64,000 nt of DNA, from NCBI RefSeq assembly GCF_036017915.1, contig NZ_CP107929.1, positions 1,922,001-1,986,000 of the forward strand. Reading direction: 5' to 3'. Below the pieces are notes generated by a model, which saw only the letters and a list, made by a program, of their open reading frames with translations, was not told where the DNA came from and did no database searches. A program made the translations under genes and the position numbers. Positions 56,273-64,000 of this stretch are shown piece by piece. The stretch comes from Micromonospora sp. NBC_00421. Lineage in GTDB: Bacteria; Actinomycetota; Actinomycetes; Mycobacteriales; Micromonosporaceae. How positions within the stretch are numbered: position 1 is the first letter of the stretch; each line of letters opens with the position of its first letter.

Positions 56273-59200
56273 ATGACGGTTCCACCCCCTGATCCCGCTG
56301 GCCCCGGCCGTCGGCGGCTGGCCGGGCTGCTCGCCGCCGTGCTGGTCGCCACCGCGCTGCCGTTGATCGGCGGCGCTGCGGCGGTCGCCGCGCCGGCCGA
56401 CCCCGGCCCGTGGCGGCAGCTGCCCGGCGAGACGTCGACGAACGCCCGCGACGGGCGAATACCCGACATCCGCGCCGCGCGATTCACCGCGTACACCCTG
56501 GACCGGGCGGTGCTGGCGGACACCCTGGCCGACGTGCCGGCCGAGCGGGCCGGCGCGGCCCGGCGGGGGCAGCCGGCGCTGACCGTCGTGCTGCCCACCC
56601 CGACCGGGCGGTTCCAGCGGTTCGCCCTGGTCGACTCGCCGGTGATGGAGCCGGGGCTCGCCGCCCGGCACCCCGAGATCAGCACGTACGTCGGCCGGGG
56701 CCTGGACGACCCGACGGCGACCATCCGGGCCGACCTGACCCCGCTGGGCTTCCACGCCTCGATCCGGTCGGCCGGGGGACACTGGTACCTCGACCCTTAC
56801 TACCACGGTGACCAGAGCGTCTACGCCAGCTACTTCGCCCGGGACCTGCTCGACACCGACCCGGCCCTGGTCGAGCGGGAGGACGTCGCGGCGGCGGCCG
56901 AGGCGCTGACGCCGGAGGTTACCGCTGACGAACCGGCAGGCACACCGGTCACCCTGCGCACCTACCGGCTGGCGCTGGTCACCGATCCCTCGTACGCCAC
57001 CTTCTTCGGCGCGGAGAACGTCACCGCAGCCAAGGTGACCCTGGTCAACCGGGTCACCCAGATCTACGAGGACGAGACGGCGATCCGGTTGGTGCTTGTC
57101 GACGGCACCGACAGGACCAACCTGAACACCGCCGCCCTGGCCACCGAGCCGAACGGACCGTGTGGCGCGGCGGCCTGCTACACCCCGACGCAGATCTCCT
57201 CGTGCACCAGTTCGCTGCTCAACCGCAACCGGATCGTGCTCGGTCAGCTGATCGGCGCGAGCAACTACGACGTCGGGCACATCGGTCTGGGCCTGCCCGG
57301 CGGCGGGGTGGCCGGTCTCGGCGTGGTCGGGCTGGACGGCAAGGCCCGGGGCTGCACCGGCCTACCGACCCCGGTCGGCGACTTCTACGCGGTCGACTAC
57401 GTGGCGCACGAGATCGGCCACCAGTTCGCCGGCAACCACACCTTCAACGGCACCCAGTACAACTGCTCCGGCAGCAACCGCAGCCCCGCCAACTCGTACG
57501 AGCCGGGCAGCGGATCGTCGATCATGGCGTACGCGGGCATCTGCCAGCAGGACAACCTCCAGCCGCACAGCGACCCGTACTGGTCACAGCGCAGCTACAC
57601 CGAGATCAGCACCTTCGTCACCGGCACCCGGGCGGCGCTCAACGAGGTGCAGACCGGCTCGCTGTCCGACTTCGACACCGACGGTGACTCGTTCACCGTC
57701 AGCTACGCCGGGCAGTCCTCCGCACCTGTCGTGCGCGGCGGCAACTACACCGCGGCCGGGATCAAGGCGGCCATCGAGGCGATCGCCGGCTGGCCGGCCG
57801 GGGCCACCGTCACCGTGACGGCCTTCGGCGGGCTCGGCGCCCCGAACGACACCGGCTTCCAGGTCACCTTCAACGGGGGACCGCTGGCCGGGGTCGACGT
57901 GCCGTCGCTCGGGCTGACCAACACGGTGGGGACGACCGGCTTCGTCGGTGAGACCGCCCGGGGCGGTGCGGCGGGCAACGGCGGCTTCCGGACCGAGCAG
58001 ACCGGCAACCGGGCCCCGGTGGTCACCGTGCCGGCATCGGCGTACACCATTCCGGCGCGGACCCCGTTCGCGCTGACCGGTGGCGCGACCGACGCCGACG
58101 GCGACACCGTGCGCTACCTGTGGGAGCAGAACGACAGGGGTGGCGCCACCGGCACCGCGCTTGTCAACAACACCAAGACCAACGGGCCGCTGTTCCGGCA
58201 GTTCGGCGAGGCGGCGGTGGTCAGCCCGACCGACGCGCTGGAGTACCACTCGCCGGGGCAGAACGCGGTGACCACCGACCCGACCCGGCACTTCCCGAAC
58301 CTGGCCCAGATCGCGGCGAACAACACCAACGCGGCCACCGGCGGCTGCCCTGCCGCACCGGCCCCGCCGGCCACCGGCGGGGCGAGCAACGTGCCGGCCA
58401 CGACGGTGGACTGCTACTCGGAGTTCCTGCCCACCGGCGACTGGGTCGGCGTCGGCAACGACCGGACCCTGCACTTCCGGCTCACCGGACGGGACGGCCA
58501 CCCCGGTGGCGGCGGTATCGGCAGCGCCGACGTGGCGCTGACGGTCGCCCCGGCGGCCGGACCGTTCCTGGTCACCTCGCAGGCGACGTCGACGGCGTAC
58601 CTGGGCGGCGGCACCGTGCCGGTCACCTGGGACGTGGCCGGCACGGACGCCGCCCCGATCAGCGTGGGCGAGGTGCGGATCTCGCTCTCCGTCGACGGCG
58701 GGGCCACCTTCCCGCACGTGCTGGCCGAGCGCACCCCGAACACCGGCGCGGCGACGGTGACGTTGCCGAACGTGGACACCGCCCGGGGCCGGCTGAAGAT
58801 CGAGGCGGTCGGCAACGTCTTCTTCGACCTGAGCGACGCCGATCTCACCGTCACCCGGGTCCGGGCGGCGACGGTCACCTACACCGGTGACGCCCTGGCC
58901 TCCCCGGTGGACGACGCCGACTCGACCGGCGTGCTGCTGCGGGCCACCGTCCTTGGTGGCGGCGGTGACGTCCGCAACGCCACGGTGACCTTCAGCGAGG
59001 GCGGCGAGACCCTCTGCTCGGCGGTCGCGACGCCGTTCGGCGCGGCGGCGGACGACGGCTCGGCCAGTTGCCGCGCCGTGCTGCCGCACGGCGCGCACCC
59101 GGTCACCGCCACGCTGTCGGGGGCGTACACCGGCAGTGCGCCGGCCACCGTCACGGTGGCCGGCGGGTACGGCCGGTCGGTCGCCGGCTCGGGCTACCTC

Positions 59201-59638
59201 AGGGGCGGGGCCACCGCCGGTGGTTACCCGCTCGACGATGACCGGCGCATCGAGGTGACCCTGGACGGCCGGATCAACAACGGCAAGAAGCTGGTCGGCA
59301 GCGCGAAGGTCGGCTACAAGTCGGCAGGCAAGCGGTACAAGTTCCAGAGCACGGCGCTGGAGTCGTTCGGCGTCGCCACGGGGGCCGGGGAACCGGTCGC
59401 CGACCTGCGCTACCAGGTCACCCTCTACGACATCTCCACCGCGCAGGACCCGGTCGCGGTGGCGACCGGGCTGACCATGCGGGTGACCGCCACCGACCGG
59501 GGCGAGCCGGGCCGGCGGGACGGGATCGGCATCACCGTCTGGGACGGCGACCGGTTGCTCTTCTCGTCCGACTGGACCGGCGCGTCGACCCGGGAGGGCA
59601 CCCTGACCGCCTCCGGCGGCAACCTCACCATCGGCTGA
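56273..59638 (+). CDS. secreted M12-type metalloprotease, multidomain
   Basis: 1121 aa from ATG 56273. Signal peptide (RRLAGLLAAVLVATALPLIG, cleavage after VAA near residue 42), then a propeptide-like region (about 45-220) and a reprolysin-type zinc protease domain: VAHEIGHQFAGNHTF, that is HExxHxxGxxH near residue 380, with Met-turn SSIMAYAGIC about 35 residues later. Several Cys suggest disulfides (CGAAACYTPTQISSCTSS). Further domains follow: a low-complexity Ig-like region (about 570-850) and a C-terminal beta domain. It is secreted and probably degrades extracellular protein. A strong terminator follows. Confidence 0.9.
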   Translation: MTVPPPDPAGPGRRRLAGLLAAVLVATALPLIGGAAAVAAPADPGPWRQLPGETSTNARDGRIPDIRAARFTAYTLDRAVLADTLADVPAERAGAARRGQPALTVVLPTPTGRFQRFALVDSPVMEPGLAARHPEISTYVGRGLDDPTATIRADLTPLGFHASIRSAGGHWYLDPYYHGDQSVYASYFARDLLDTDPALVEREDVAAAAEALTPEVTADEPAGTPVTLRTYRLALVTDPSYATFFGAENVTAAKVTLVNRVTQIYEDETAIRLVLVDGTDRTNLNTAALATEPNGPCGAAACYTPTQISSCTSSLLNRNRIVLGQLIGASNYDVGHIGLGLPGGGVAGLGVVGLDGKARGCTGLPTPVGDFYAVDYVAHEIGHQFAGNHTFNGTQYNCSGSNRSPANSYEPGSGSSIMAYAGICQQDNLQPHSDPYWSQRSYTEISTFVTGTRAALNEVQTGSLSDFDTDGDSFTVSYAGQSSAPVVRGGNYTAAGIKAAIEAIAGWPAGATVTVTAFGGLGAPNDTGFQVTFNGGPLAGVDVPSLGLTNTVGTTGFVGETARGGAAGNGGFRTEQTGNRAPVVTVPASAYTIPARTPFALTGGATDADGDTVRYLWEQNDRGGATGTALVNNTKTNGPLFRQFGEAAVVSPTDALEYHSPGQNAVTTDPTRHFPNLAQIAANNTNAATGGCPAAPAPPATGGASNVPATTVDCYSEFLPTGDWVGVGNDRTLHFRLTGRDGHPGGGGIGSADVALTVAPAAGPFLVTSQATSTAYLGGGTVPVTWDVAGTDAAPISVGEVRISLSVDGGATFPHVLAERTPNTGAATVTLPNVDTARGRLKIEAVGNVFFDLSDADLTVTRVRAATVTYTGDALASPVDDADSTGVLLRATVLGGGGDVRNATVTFSEGGETLCSAVATPFGAAADDGSASCRAVLPHGAHPVTATLSGAYTGSAPATVTVAGGYGRSVAGSGYLRGGATAGGYPLDDDRRIEVTLDGRINNGKKLVGSAKVGYKSAGKRYKFQSTALESFGVATGAGEPVADLRYQVTLYDISTAQDPVAVATGLTMRVTATDRGEPGRRDGIGITVWDGDRLLFSSDWTGASTREGTLTASGGNLTIG

Positions 59639-59658
59639 CCAGGCCGACCGCGACACCC

Positions 59659-59695
59659 GACGTCCTCCTCCGCCCACCCGGCGGGGGAGGACGTC
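59659..59695 (+). terminator. hairpin terminator after metalloprotease
   Basis: 16-bp stem GACGTCCTCCTCCGCC/GGCGGGGGAGGACGTC (one T-G wobble) with the loop CACCC, 20 bases after the stop. Confidence 0.78.
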
Positions 59696-59750
59696 CGGCT
59701 TCGCGCCGGGCGGTGGGTGGGGCGCGGCGGGCGCCCGGCACGATGAGGGG

Positions 59751-61967
59751 GTGACCGCCCCCGCCCGCCCACCGCTCGCCACCCTGGACGCGGTCCTCGA
59801 ACGGCTGACCTACGTCAACGAGGAGACCGGCTACACCGTCGCCCGGGTCGCCACCGACCGGGGGACCGACCTGCTGACGGTGGTCGGCGCGCTGCTGGGC
59901 GCGCAACCCGGCGAGAGCCTGCGGCTGTCGGGGCGCTGGTCGTCACATCCGAAGTACGGCCGGCAGTTCGAGGTGGACTCCTACACCACGGTGCTGCCGG
60001 CGACCATCCAGGGCATCCGACGCTATCTCGGTTCCGGCCTGGTCAAGGGCATCGGGCCGGTGTTCGCCGAGCGGATCGTGGCGCACTTCGGCCTGGACAC
60101 CCTGCGGGTCATCGAGGAGGAACCGGCCCGGCTGGTGGAGGTCGCCGGGCTGGGGCCGAAACGCACCGCGAAGATCACTGCGGCGTGGGAGGAGCAGAAG
60201 GCGATCAAGGAGGTGATGGTCTTCCTCCAGGGGGTCGGGGTGTCGACGTCGCTTGCGGTACGGATCTTCAAGCAGTACGCCGACGCGTCGATCGAGGTGG
60301 TGACGAAGGAGCCGTACCGGCTGGCGGCCGACGTGTGGGGGATCGGGTTCAAGACCGCCGACACCATCGCCCAGGCGGTCGGCATCCCGCACGACAGCCC
60401 GCAGCGGGTGATGGCCGGCCTGCGGTACACCCTGTCCGAGGCCACCGACTCGGGCCACTGCTACCTGCCCGCCCCCGCGCTCGTCGCCGACGCCACGAAG
60501 ATCCTCGACGTGCCCGGTGACCTTGTCACCCGCTGCCTGGACGACCTGATCGGCGAGGAGGGTGTGGTCCAGGAGTTCCTGCCCGGCGGCGACGGCGATC
60601 CGGTGCCGGCGGTGTACCTGGTGCCGTTCCACCGGGCCGAGCAGTCCCTCGCCGCCACCCTGCTGCGGCTGCTGCACGACCGGGCCGACCGGTTGCCCCA
60701 CTTCACCGACGTCGACTGGCCCCGGGCGCTGGCCTGGCTGCGCTCGCGCACCGGCAACGACCTCGCCCCCGAGCAGGAGCATGCCGTCCGGCTGGCGCTG
60801 ACCTCGAAGGTGGCGGTGCTGACCGGCGGGCCCGGCTGCGGCAAGAGCTTCACCGTCCGCTCCATCGTCGAACTCGCCGCCGCCAAGAAGGCGAAGGTCA
60901 CCCTGGTCGCCCCGACCGGCCGGGCCGCGAAACGCCTGTCCGAGCTGACCGGGCACCCCGCCGCCACCGTGCACCGGCTGCTGCAACTGCGCCCCGGCGG
61001 GGAGGCCGCCCACGACCGGGACAACCCCCTCGACGTCGACCTGCTCGTCGTCGACGAGGCGTCCATGCTCGATCTCATCCTGGCCAACAAGCTGGTCAAG
61101 GCGGTGCCGCCCGGGGCGCACCTGCTGCTGGTCGGCGACGTGGACCAGTTGCCCAGTGTCGGCGCGGGGGAGGTGCTCCGCGACCTGCTCACCGCGTCCG
61201 CCATCCCCCGGGTGCGGTTGACCCGGGTCTTCCGGCAGGCCGCCCAGTCGGGGGTGATCACCAACGCCCACCGGATCAACGCCGGCCGCCCACCCCTGCT
61301 CGACGGGCTGCCGGACTTCTTCCTGTTCGCCTGCGACGACACCGAGGCGACCGCCGCGCTGACCGTGGACGTCGCCTGCACCCGGATCCCCGCCCGGTTC
61401 GGCCTCGACCCGCGCCGGGACGTGCAGGTCCTCGCCCCGATGCACCGGGGGCCGGCAGGTGCCGCCGCCCTCAACACCCTGCTGCAACAGCGCCTCACCC
61501 CGCACCGCGAGGGTCAACCCGAGCGGCGGATGGGCGGGCGGGTCTTCCGGATCGGCGACAAGGTCACCCAGATCCGCAACAACTACGACAAGGGCCAGGC
61601 CGGTGTCTTCAACGGCACCCTCGGCATCGTCACCGCGCTCACCCCCGAGGAGCAGACCCTCACCGTACGCACCGACGAGGACGAGCACCTCGACTACGAG
61701 TTCGACGAGCTCGACGAACTCGCCCACGCGTACGCGATGACCATCCACCGCTCCCAGGGCTCGGAGTATCCCGCCGTCGTCATCCCGCTGACCACCAGCG
61801 CCTGGATGATGTTGCAACGTAACCTGCTCTACACCGCCGTCACCCGGGCCCGACAGCTCGTCGTGATAGTCGGCTCCCGCCGCGCGCTGGCCGCCGCCGT
61901 CCGCACCGTCGGCGCCGGCCGCCGCCACACCGCCCTGGACCACCGCCTCGGCGGATCGGCCGGATAG
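59751..61967 (+). CDS. recD2: RecD2-type SF1B helicase
   Basis: 738 aa from GTG. RecD2 N-terminal region with a beta-barrel (about 10-90) and helix-hairpin-helix motifs (IQGIRRYLGSGLVKGIGPVF; LVEVAGLGPKRTAKITAAWE). Helicase motifs: I GGPGCGKSFTVRSIVELAA, Ia VAPTGRAAKRLSELTGHPA, II DLLVVDEASMLDL, III LLVGDVDQLPSVGAGEVL, V/VI region YAMTIHRSQGSEYPAVVIPL and LLYTAVTRARQLVVIVGSR. It is a 5'-3' DNA helicase, independent of RecBC, implicated in replication-fork and repair work. Monocistronic. Confidence 0.94.
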   Translation: MTAPARPPLATLDAVLERLTYVNEETGYTVARVATDRGTDLLTVVGALLGAQPGESLRLSGRWSSHPKYGRQFEVDSYTTVLPATIQGIRRYLGSGLVKGIGPVFAERIVAHFGLDTLRVIEEEPARLVEVAGLGPKRTAKITAAWEEQKAIKEVMVFLQGVGVSTSLAVRIFKQYADASIEVVTKEPYRLAADVWGIGFKTADTIAQAVGIPHDSPQRVMAGLRYTLSEATDSGHCYLPAPALVADATKILDVPGDLVTRCLDDLIGEEGVVQEFLPGGDGDPVPAVYLVPFHRAEQSLAATLLRLLHDRADRLPHFTDVDWPRALAWLRSRTGNDLAPEQEHAVRLALTSKVAVLTGGPGCGKSFTVRSIVELAAAKKAKVTLVAPTGRAAKRLSELTGHPAATVHRLLQLRPGGEAAHDRDNPLDVDLLVVDEASMLDLILANKLVKAVPPGAHLLLVGDVDQLPSVGAGEVLRDLLTASAIPRVRLTRVFRQAAQSGVITNAHRINAGRPPLLDGLPDFFLFACDDTEATAALTVDVACTRIPARFGLDPRRDVQVLAPMHRGPAGAAALNTLLQQRLTPHREGQPERRMGGRVFRIGDKVTQIRNNYDKGQAGVFNGTLGIVTALTPEEQTLTVRTDEDEHLDYEFDELDELAHAYAMTIHRSQGSEYPAVVIPLTTSAWMMLQRNLLYTAVTRARQLVVIVGSRRALAAAVRTVGAGRRHTALDHRLGGSAG

Positions 61968-62060
61968 CGGGTGTGGCCCGCCGGTCGCGGTGGGGCCCGC
62001 CGGGGTGCGGGACACCCCTGCGGTGGTTCCGCACCCCGCCGCCCGCACCGACAGCCGGCT

Positions 62061-62100
62061 GTCGCGCCGGTCACCGTCCGAGGGCGGTGACCGGCGCGAC
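62061..62100. terminator. hairpin terminator between recD2 and GH54 gene
   Basis: 16-bp perfect stem GTCGCGCCGGTCACCG/CGGTGACCGGCGCGAC with the 8-base loop TCCGAGGG, between convergent genes. Confidence 0.8.
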
Positions 62101-62127
62101 GATCCGGTCAGGTGGTCGGCACCGGGG

Positions 62128-63732
62128 TCAGCGGTAGCCGGCGGCGGTGATGTTCGCCTGGACCGCGTTCTCGGTCGCGTCCGACGGGTAGCCGGCGACC
62201 ATCGCCCCTTCGTAGAAGGTGCCGGCGCTGAGGTTCGCGCCGCCGTCGGGCTTGCAGCAGTCCCCGCCGCTGCCCAGGATGATCGCGCCCTGCTTCTTCA
62301 TCGGGCTGTACCCGGGCGGCAGTGAGCCGTCGTAGAGGGTGTAGAGGCTGCCGGACTGGGCGTTGCTGCCCTTGATGGCGAAGCGCGAGGTGCCGTTGTT
62401 CTTCAGGGTGGCGGTGACGAACTTGCTGGTGAACGCCCGCTGGTTGGGGTTCCAGGAGCTGCTGCCGCCGGGGAACAGGCCCCACTCCAGGTCCGCCTGC
62501 ACCCACGGGCCGGTGCCGGAGCAGCCACCGAACCAGCACTGCTTGCCGAAGTTGAGGGCATCCATCGCCCCGGCGGCGTCGGCCTTGCGGGTGGTCTCGC
62601 TGTTGCCGTAGTCGAAGCAGCAGCCGCTGTTGACGTGGGTGCCGCTGGTGACCATGTACATGCCCTCGGGGGCGGCGCCGGTCGGCACCCCGGTCAGGTG
62701 ACCGTCGCGCCAGTAGCTGTTGCCGGGATTGATGTAGAGCGAGTACGCCTTGGCGCCGCCCACCGTCAGCGACTCCGAGGTCGCGACCGCCGGCTTGCTC
62801 TGCGGTGAGCCGGGAACCACGCTGGACCCCTGGTACCACAGGTCGTTGCCGCGACCGGACTGGTCGAACACGACCGTGACCACGCAGGTGGTGCCGGTGC
62901 AGAACGAGTCCTGGGTCGCCGCGTTGGCGGTGCCGCCGGTGCCGGTCAGCCCGATGTTGCGGGTGGTGTTGTCCGAGGAGCGCCGCACCTGGTAAAGGTT
63001 GCCGGCGTACGACGCGTAGAGCGCCCGGGTGGTGCTGTGCGCGGCCACGCACGGGGTGCCACCGGCGGCGTAGATGTCGCACGGCAGGGAACCGCTCGGC
63101 GGGGGCGTGGTCGGCGGCGGGGTGCCCGGCGGCGTGGTCGGCGGGGGAGTGGTCGTCGGCGAGGTCCACTGCTGGTTGGTCTGACCGTTGCAGGTCCACA
63201 GCAGGATCTTGGTGCCGTTCGCGGTGCCGTTGCCGTTGGCGTCCAGGCACAGGCCGGACTGCACACCGACGATGCTGCCGTTGGCGTTGACGTTCCACTG
63301 CTGGTTGGTCTGGCCGTTGCAGTCCCAGATGATCGCCGCCGTGCCGGCGGTGGTGCCCCGGCCGGAGGCGTCCAGGCACTTGTTGCCGTAGACGGTGAGC
63401 TGCCGGTTGGCCGTCCAGGTCCAGGTCTGGTTGGCACCACCCTGGCAGTCCCACAGCTGCGTCTGGGTGCCGTTGGTGGTGCTGGAGTTGGGGACCTCGA
63501 GGCAGCGGCCGGAGGCGGTGCCGACGATCCGGGTGCTCTGCCCCGGTTCGATGGCGGCCAGCGCCGGCGCGGCGGCGGCCTCGGCGACCGGCGAGGTGAT
63601 GCCGGGGGTGGCCCCGGCGACGACGAGGACGCCGGCCAACGCACCGACCAGCATGGTGAGCCGGTGGAGACGGTGGCGTCGCGGGAGGGGATCTCGGACC
63701 TGGCCTGGTCCGCTGGGGGACGGGGTGCGCAC
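62128..63732 (-). CDS. secreted GH54 alpha-L-arabinofuranosidase with ricin-type lectin domain
   Basis: 534 aa from GTG 63732, with AAGGAG seven bases upstream. Signal peptide (HRLHRLTMLVGALAGVLVVA, cleavage after AEA). A ricin-B-like CBM13 (about 55-190) shows repeats with Q-x-W: TNGTQTQLWDCQGGANQTWT, CLDASGRGTTAGTAAIIWDC, QTNQQW. A P/T-rich linker joins it to the GH54-type catalytic domain (about 215-534; PCDIYAAGGTPCVAAHSTTR, VVFDQSGRGNDLWYQGS, WVQADLEWGLFPGGSSSWNP). It should release L-arabinose from arabinan or arabinoxylan outside the cell. Confidence 0.92.
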   Translation of the reverse strand: MRTPSPSGPGQVRDPLPRRHRLHRLTMLVGALAGVLVVAGATPGITSPVAEAAAAPALAAIEPGQSTRIVGTASGRCLEVPNSSTTNGTQTQLWDCQGGANQTWTWTANRQLTVYGNKCLDASGRGTTAGTAAIIWDCNGQTNQQWNVNANGSIVGVQSGLCLDANGNGTANGTKILLWTCNGQTNQQWTSPTTTPPPTTPPGTPPPTTPPPSGSLPCDIYAAGGTPCVAAHSTTRALYASYAGNLYQVRRSSDNTTRNIGLTGTGGTANAATQDSFCTGTTCVVTVVFDQSGRGNDLWYQGSSVVPGSPQSKPAVATSESLTVGGAKAYSLYINPGNSYWRDGHLTGVPTGAAPEGMYMVTSGTHVNSGCCFDYGNSETTRKADAAGAMDALNFGKQCWFGGCSGTGPWVQADLEWGLFPGGSSSWNPNQRAFTSKFVTATLKNNGTSRFAIKGSNAQSGSLYTLYDGSLPPGYSPMKKQGAIILGSGGDCCKPDGGANLSAGTFYEGAMVAGYPSDATENAVQANITAAGYR

Positions 63733-63894
63733 GAGGCGGCTCCTTGGTTCGTCGGCGGCACGGGCCGGGCGGGCCCGCCCACGGGTGGTGGCGGTGGTCG
63801 TGGTGGTGGCGAATCGGTTCGGAACTCCCCAAGGATTACCGAAAGAGTGACAGCAATCAATGACTGAGGTCGTTCGTCCGGGGTCTTTCGTCAC

Positions 63895-63932
63895 CCGGGC
63901 GGCCGGCGCAGGGCCGGGCGCCGGCCGCCCGG
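63895..63932 (-). terminator. hairpin terminator between two secreted-enzyme genes
   Basis: 14-bp stem CCGGGCGGCCGGCG/CGCCGGCCGCCCGG with a 10-base loop, downstream (minus strand) of the partial gene at the window edge. Confidence 0.75.
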
Positions 63933-63948
63933 CACCCGGCCCGCGGTC

Positions 63949-64000
63949 CTACCGGCCCCAGAGCCGCCACGTCTGGTTCAGCGGGCTGCTCTGGCCGACC
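63949..64000 (-). CDS. C-terminal end of a gene, probably lectin/CBM13-containing
   Basis: The last 16 codons, ending at TAG 63951-63949 on the minus strand: VGQSSPLNQTWRLWGR. The pattern NQ-x-W at the very end is typical for the last repeat of a ricin-type carbohydrate-binding module. It is upstream of the GH54 gene and separated from it by a terminator. Only a fragment is visible. Confidence 0.5.
   Translation of the reverse strand, partial: VGQSSPLNQTWRLWGR

Overview
The DNA is very GC-rich (roughly 72-74 % by eye), uses GTG and TTG starts freely, and packs genes into operons with 4-base ATGA/GTGA overlaps. PafBC next to TatAC, a urease operon without ureE, UrtABCDE, GAF-ANTAR regulators, a six-gene Mrp antiporter with an A/B fusion, and an IdeR/DmdR-type iron box all point to a filamentous actinobacterium. 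The overall flavour is Micromonosporaceae (Micromonospora-like); that genus-level guess is inference. No phage, plasmid, IS element or CRISPR array was seen.

Layout. 0-3 kb: end of pafB, pafC, a small membrane protein, tatA and tatC. 3-9.3 kb: accessory genes: HxlR regulator with an NmrA-type oxidoreductase, KptA RNA 2'-phosphotransferase, a second NmrA-type oxidoreductase divergent from a TetR regulator, two convergent GAF-ANTAR proteins and an SGNH hydrolase. 9.5-21.6 kb: urea utilisation: ureABCFGD, a MarR regulator, an AmiC/UrtA-like sensor protein without a signal peptide, a 789-bp non-coding region, then urtABCDE. The non-coding region holds three 60-bp palindromic repeats and a terminator-bearing leader. 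21.7-25.7 kb: Rieske lipoprotein, DUF6529-like membrane protein and secreted protein; a voltage-gated cation channel; a TrkA-C regulator. 25.8-32 kb: mrpACDEFG.

32-39.5 kb is the most unusual part. A 468-aa protein of unknown function is followed on the same strand, after about 20 bases, by two back-to-back tRNA-like RNA elements whose acceptor stems and anticodon arms do not fit normal tRNAs; a YccF gene follows. Next come a methyltransferase and a convergent four-gene operon (tryptophan 2,3-dioxygenase, a second TDO-fold protein, a class V PLP enzyme and a methyltransferase), apparently a compact tryptophan-derived pathway with no NRPS or PKS in sight.

39.8-64 kb: siderophore-related acetyltransferase, iron-box-controlled siderophore-interacting protein and Bcr/CflA exporter; a HEAT-repeat protein with a MerR-HEAT fusion; two independent histidine kinase/response regulator/ABC exporter modules; an AlkZ-like glycosylase; a GNAT; a large secreted HExxHxxGxxH metalloprotease; RecD2 helicase; and a GH54 arabinofuranosidase with a ricin-type lectin domain. 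Long GC-rich hairpins mark most convergent gene ends.

How the genes work together: the urea block would import urea (UrtABCDE), hydrolyse it (UreABC, matured by UreDFG) and sense nitrogen or amides through the AmiC-like protein and perhaps the ANTAR proteins and GlnR. The Mrp block and channel handle Na+/K+/H+. The two kinase-ABC modules look like stress-responsive export systems.
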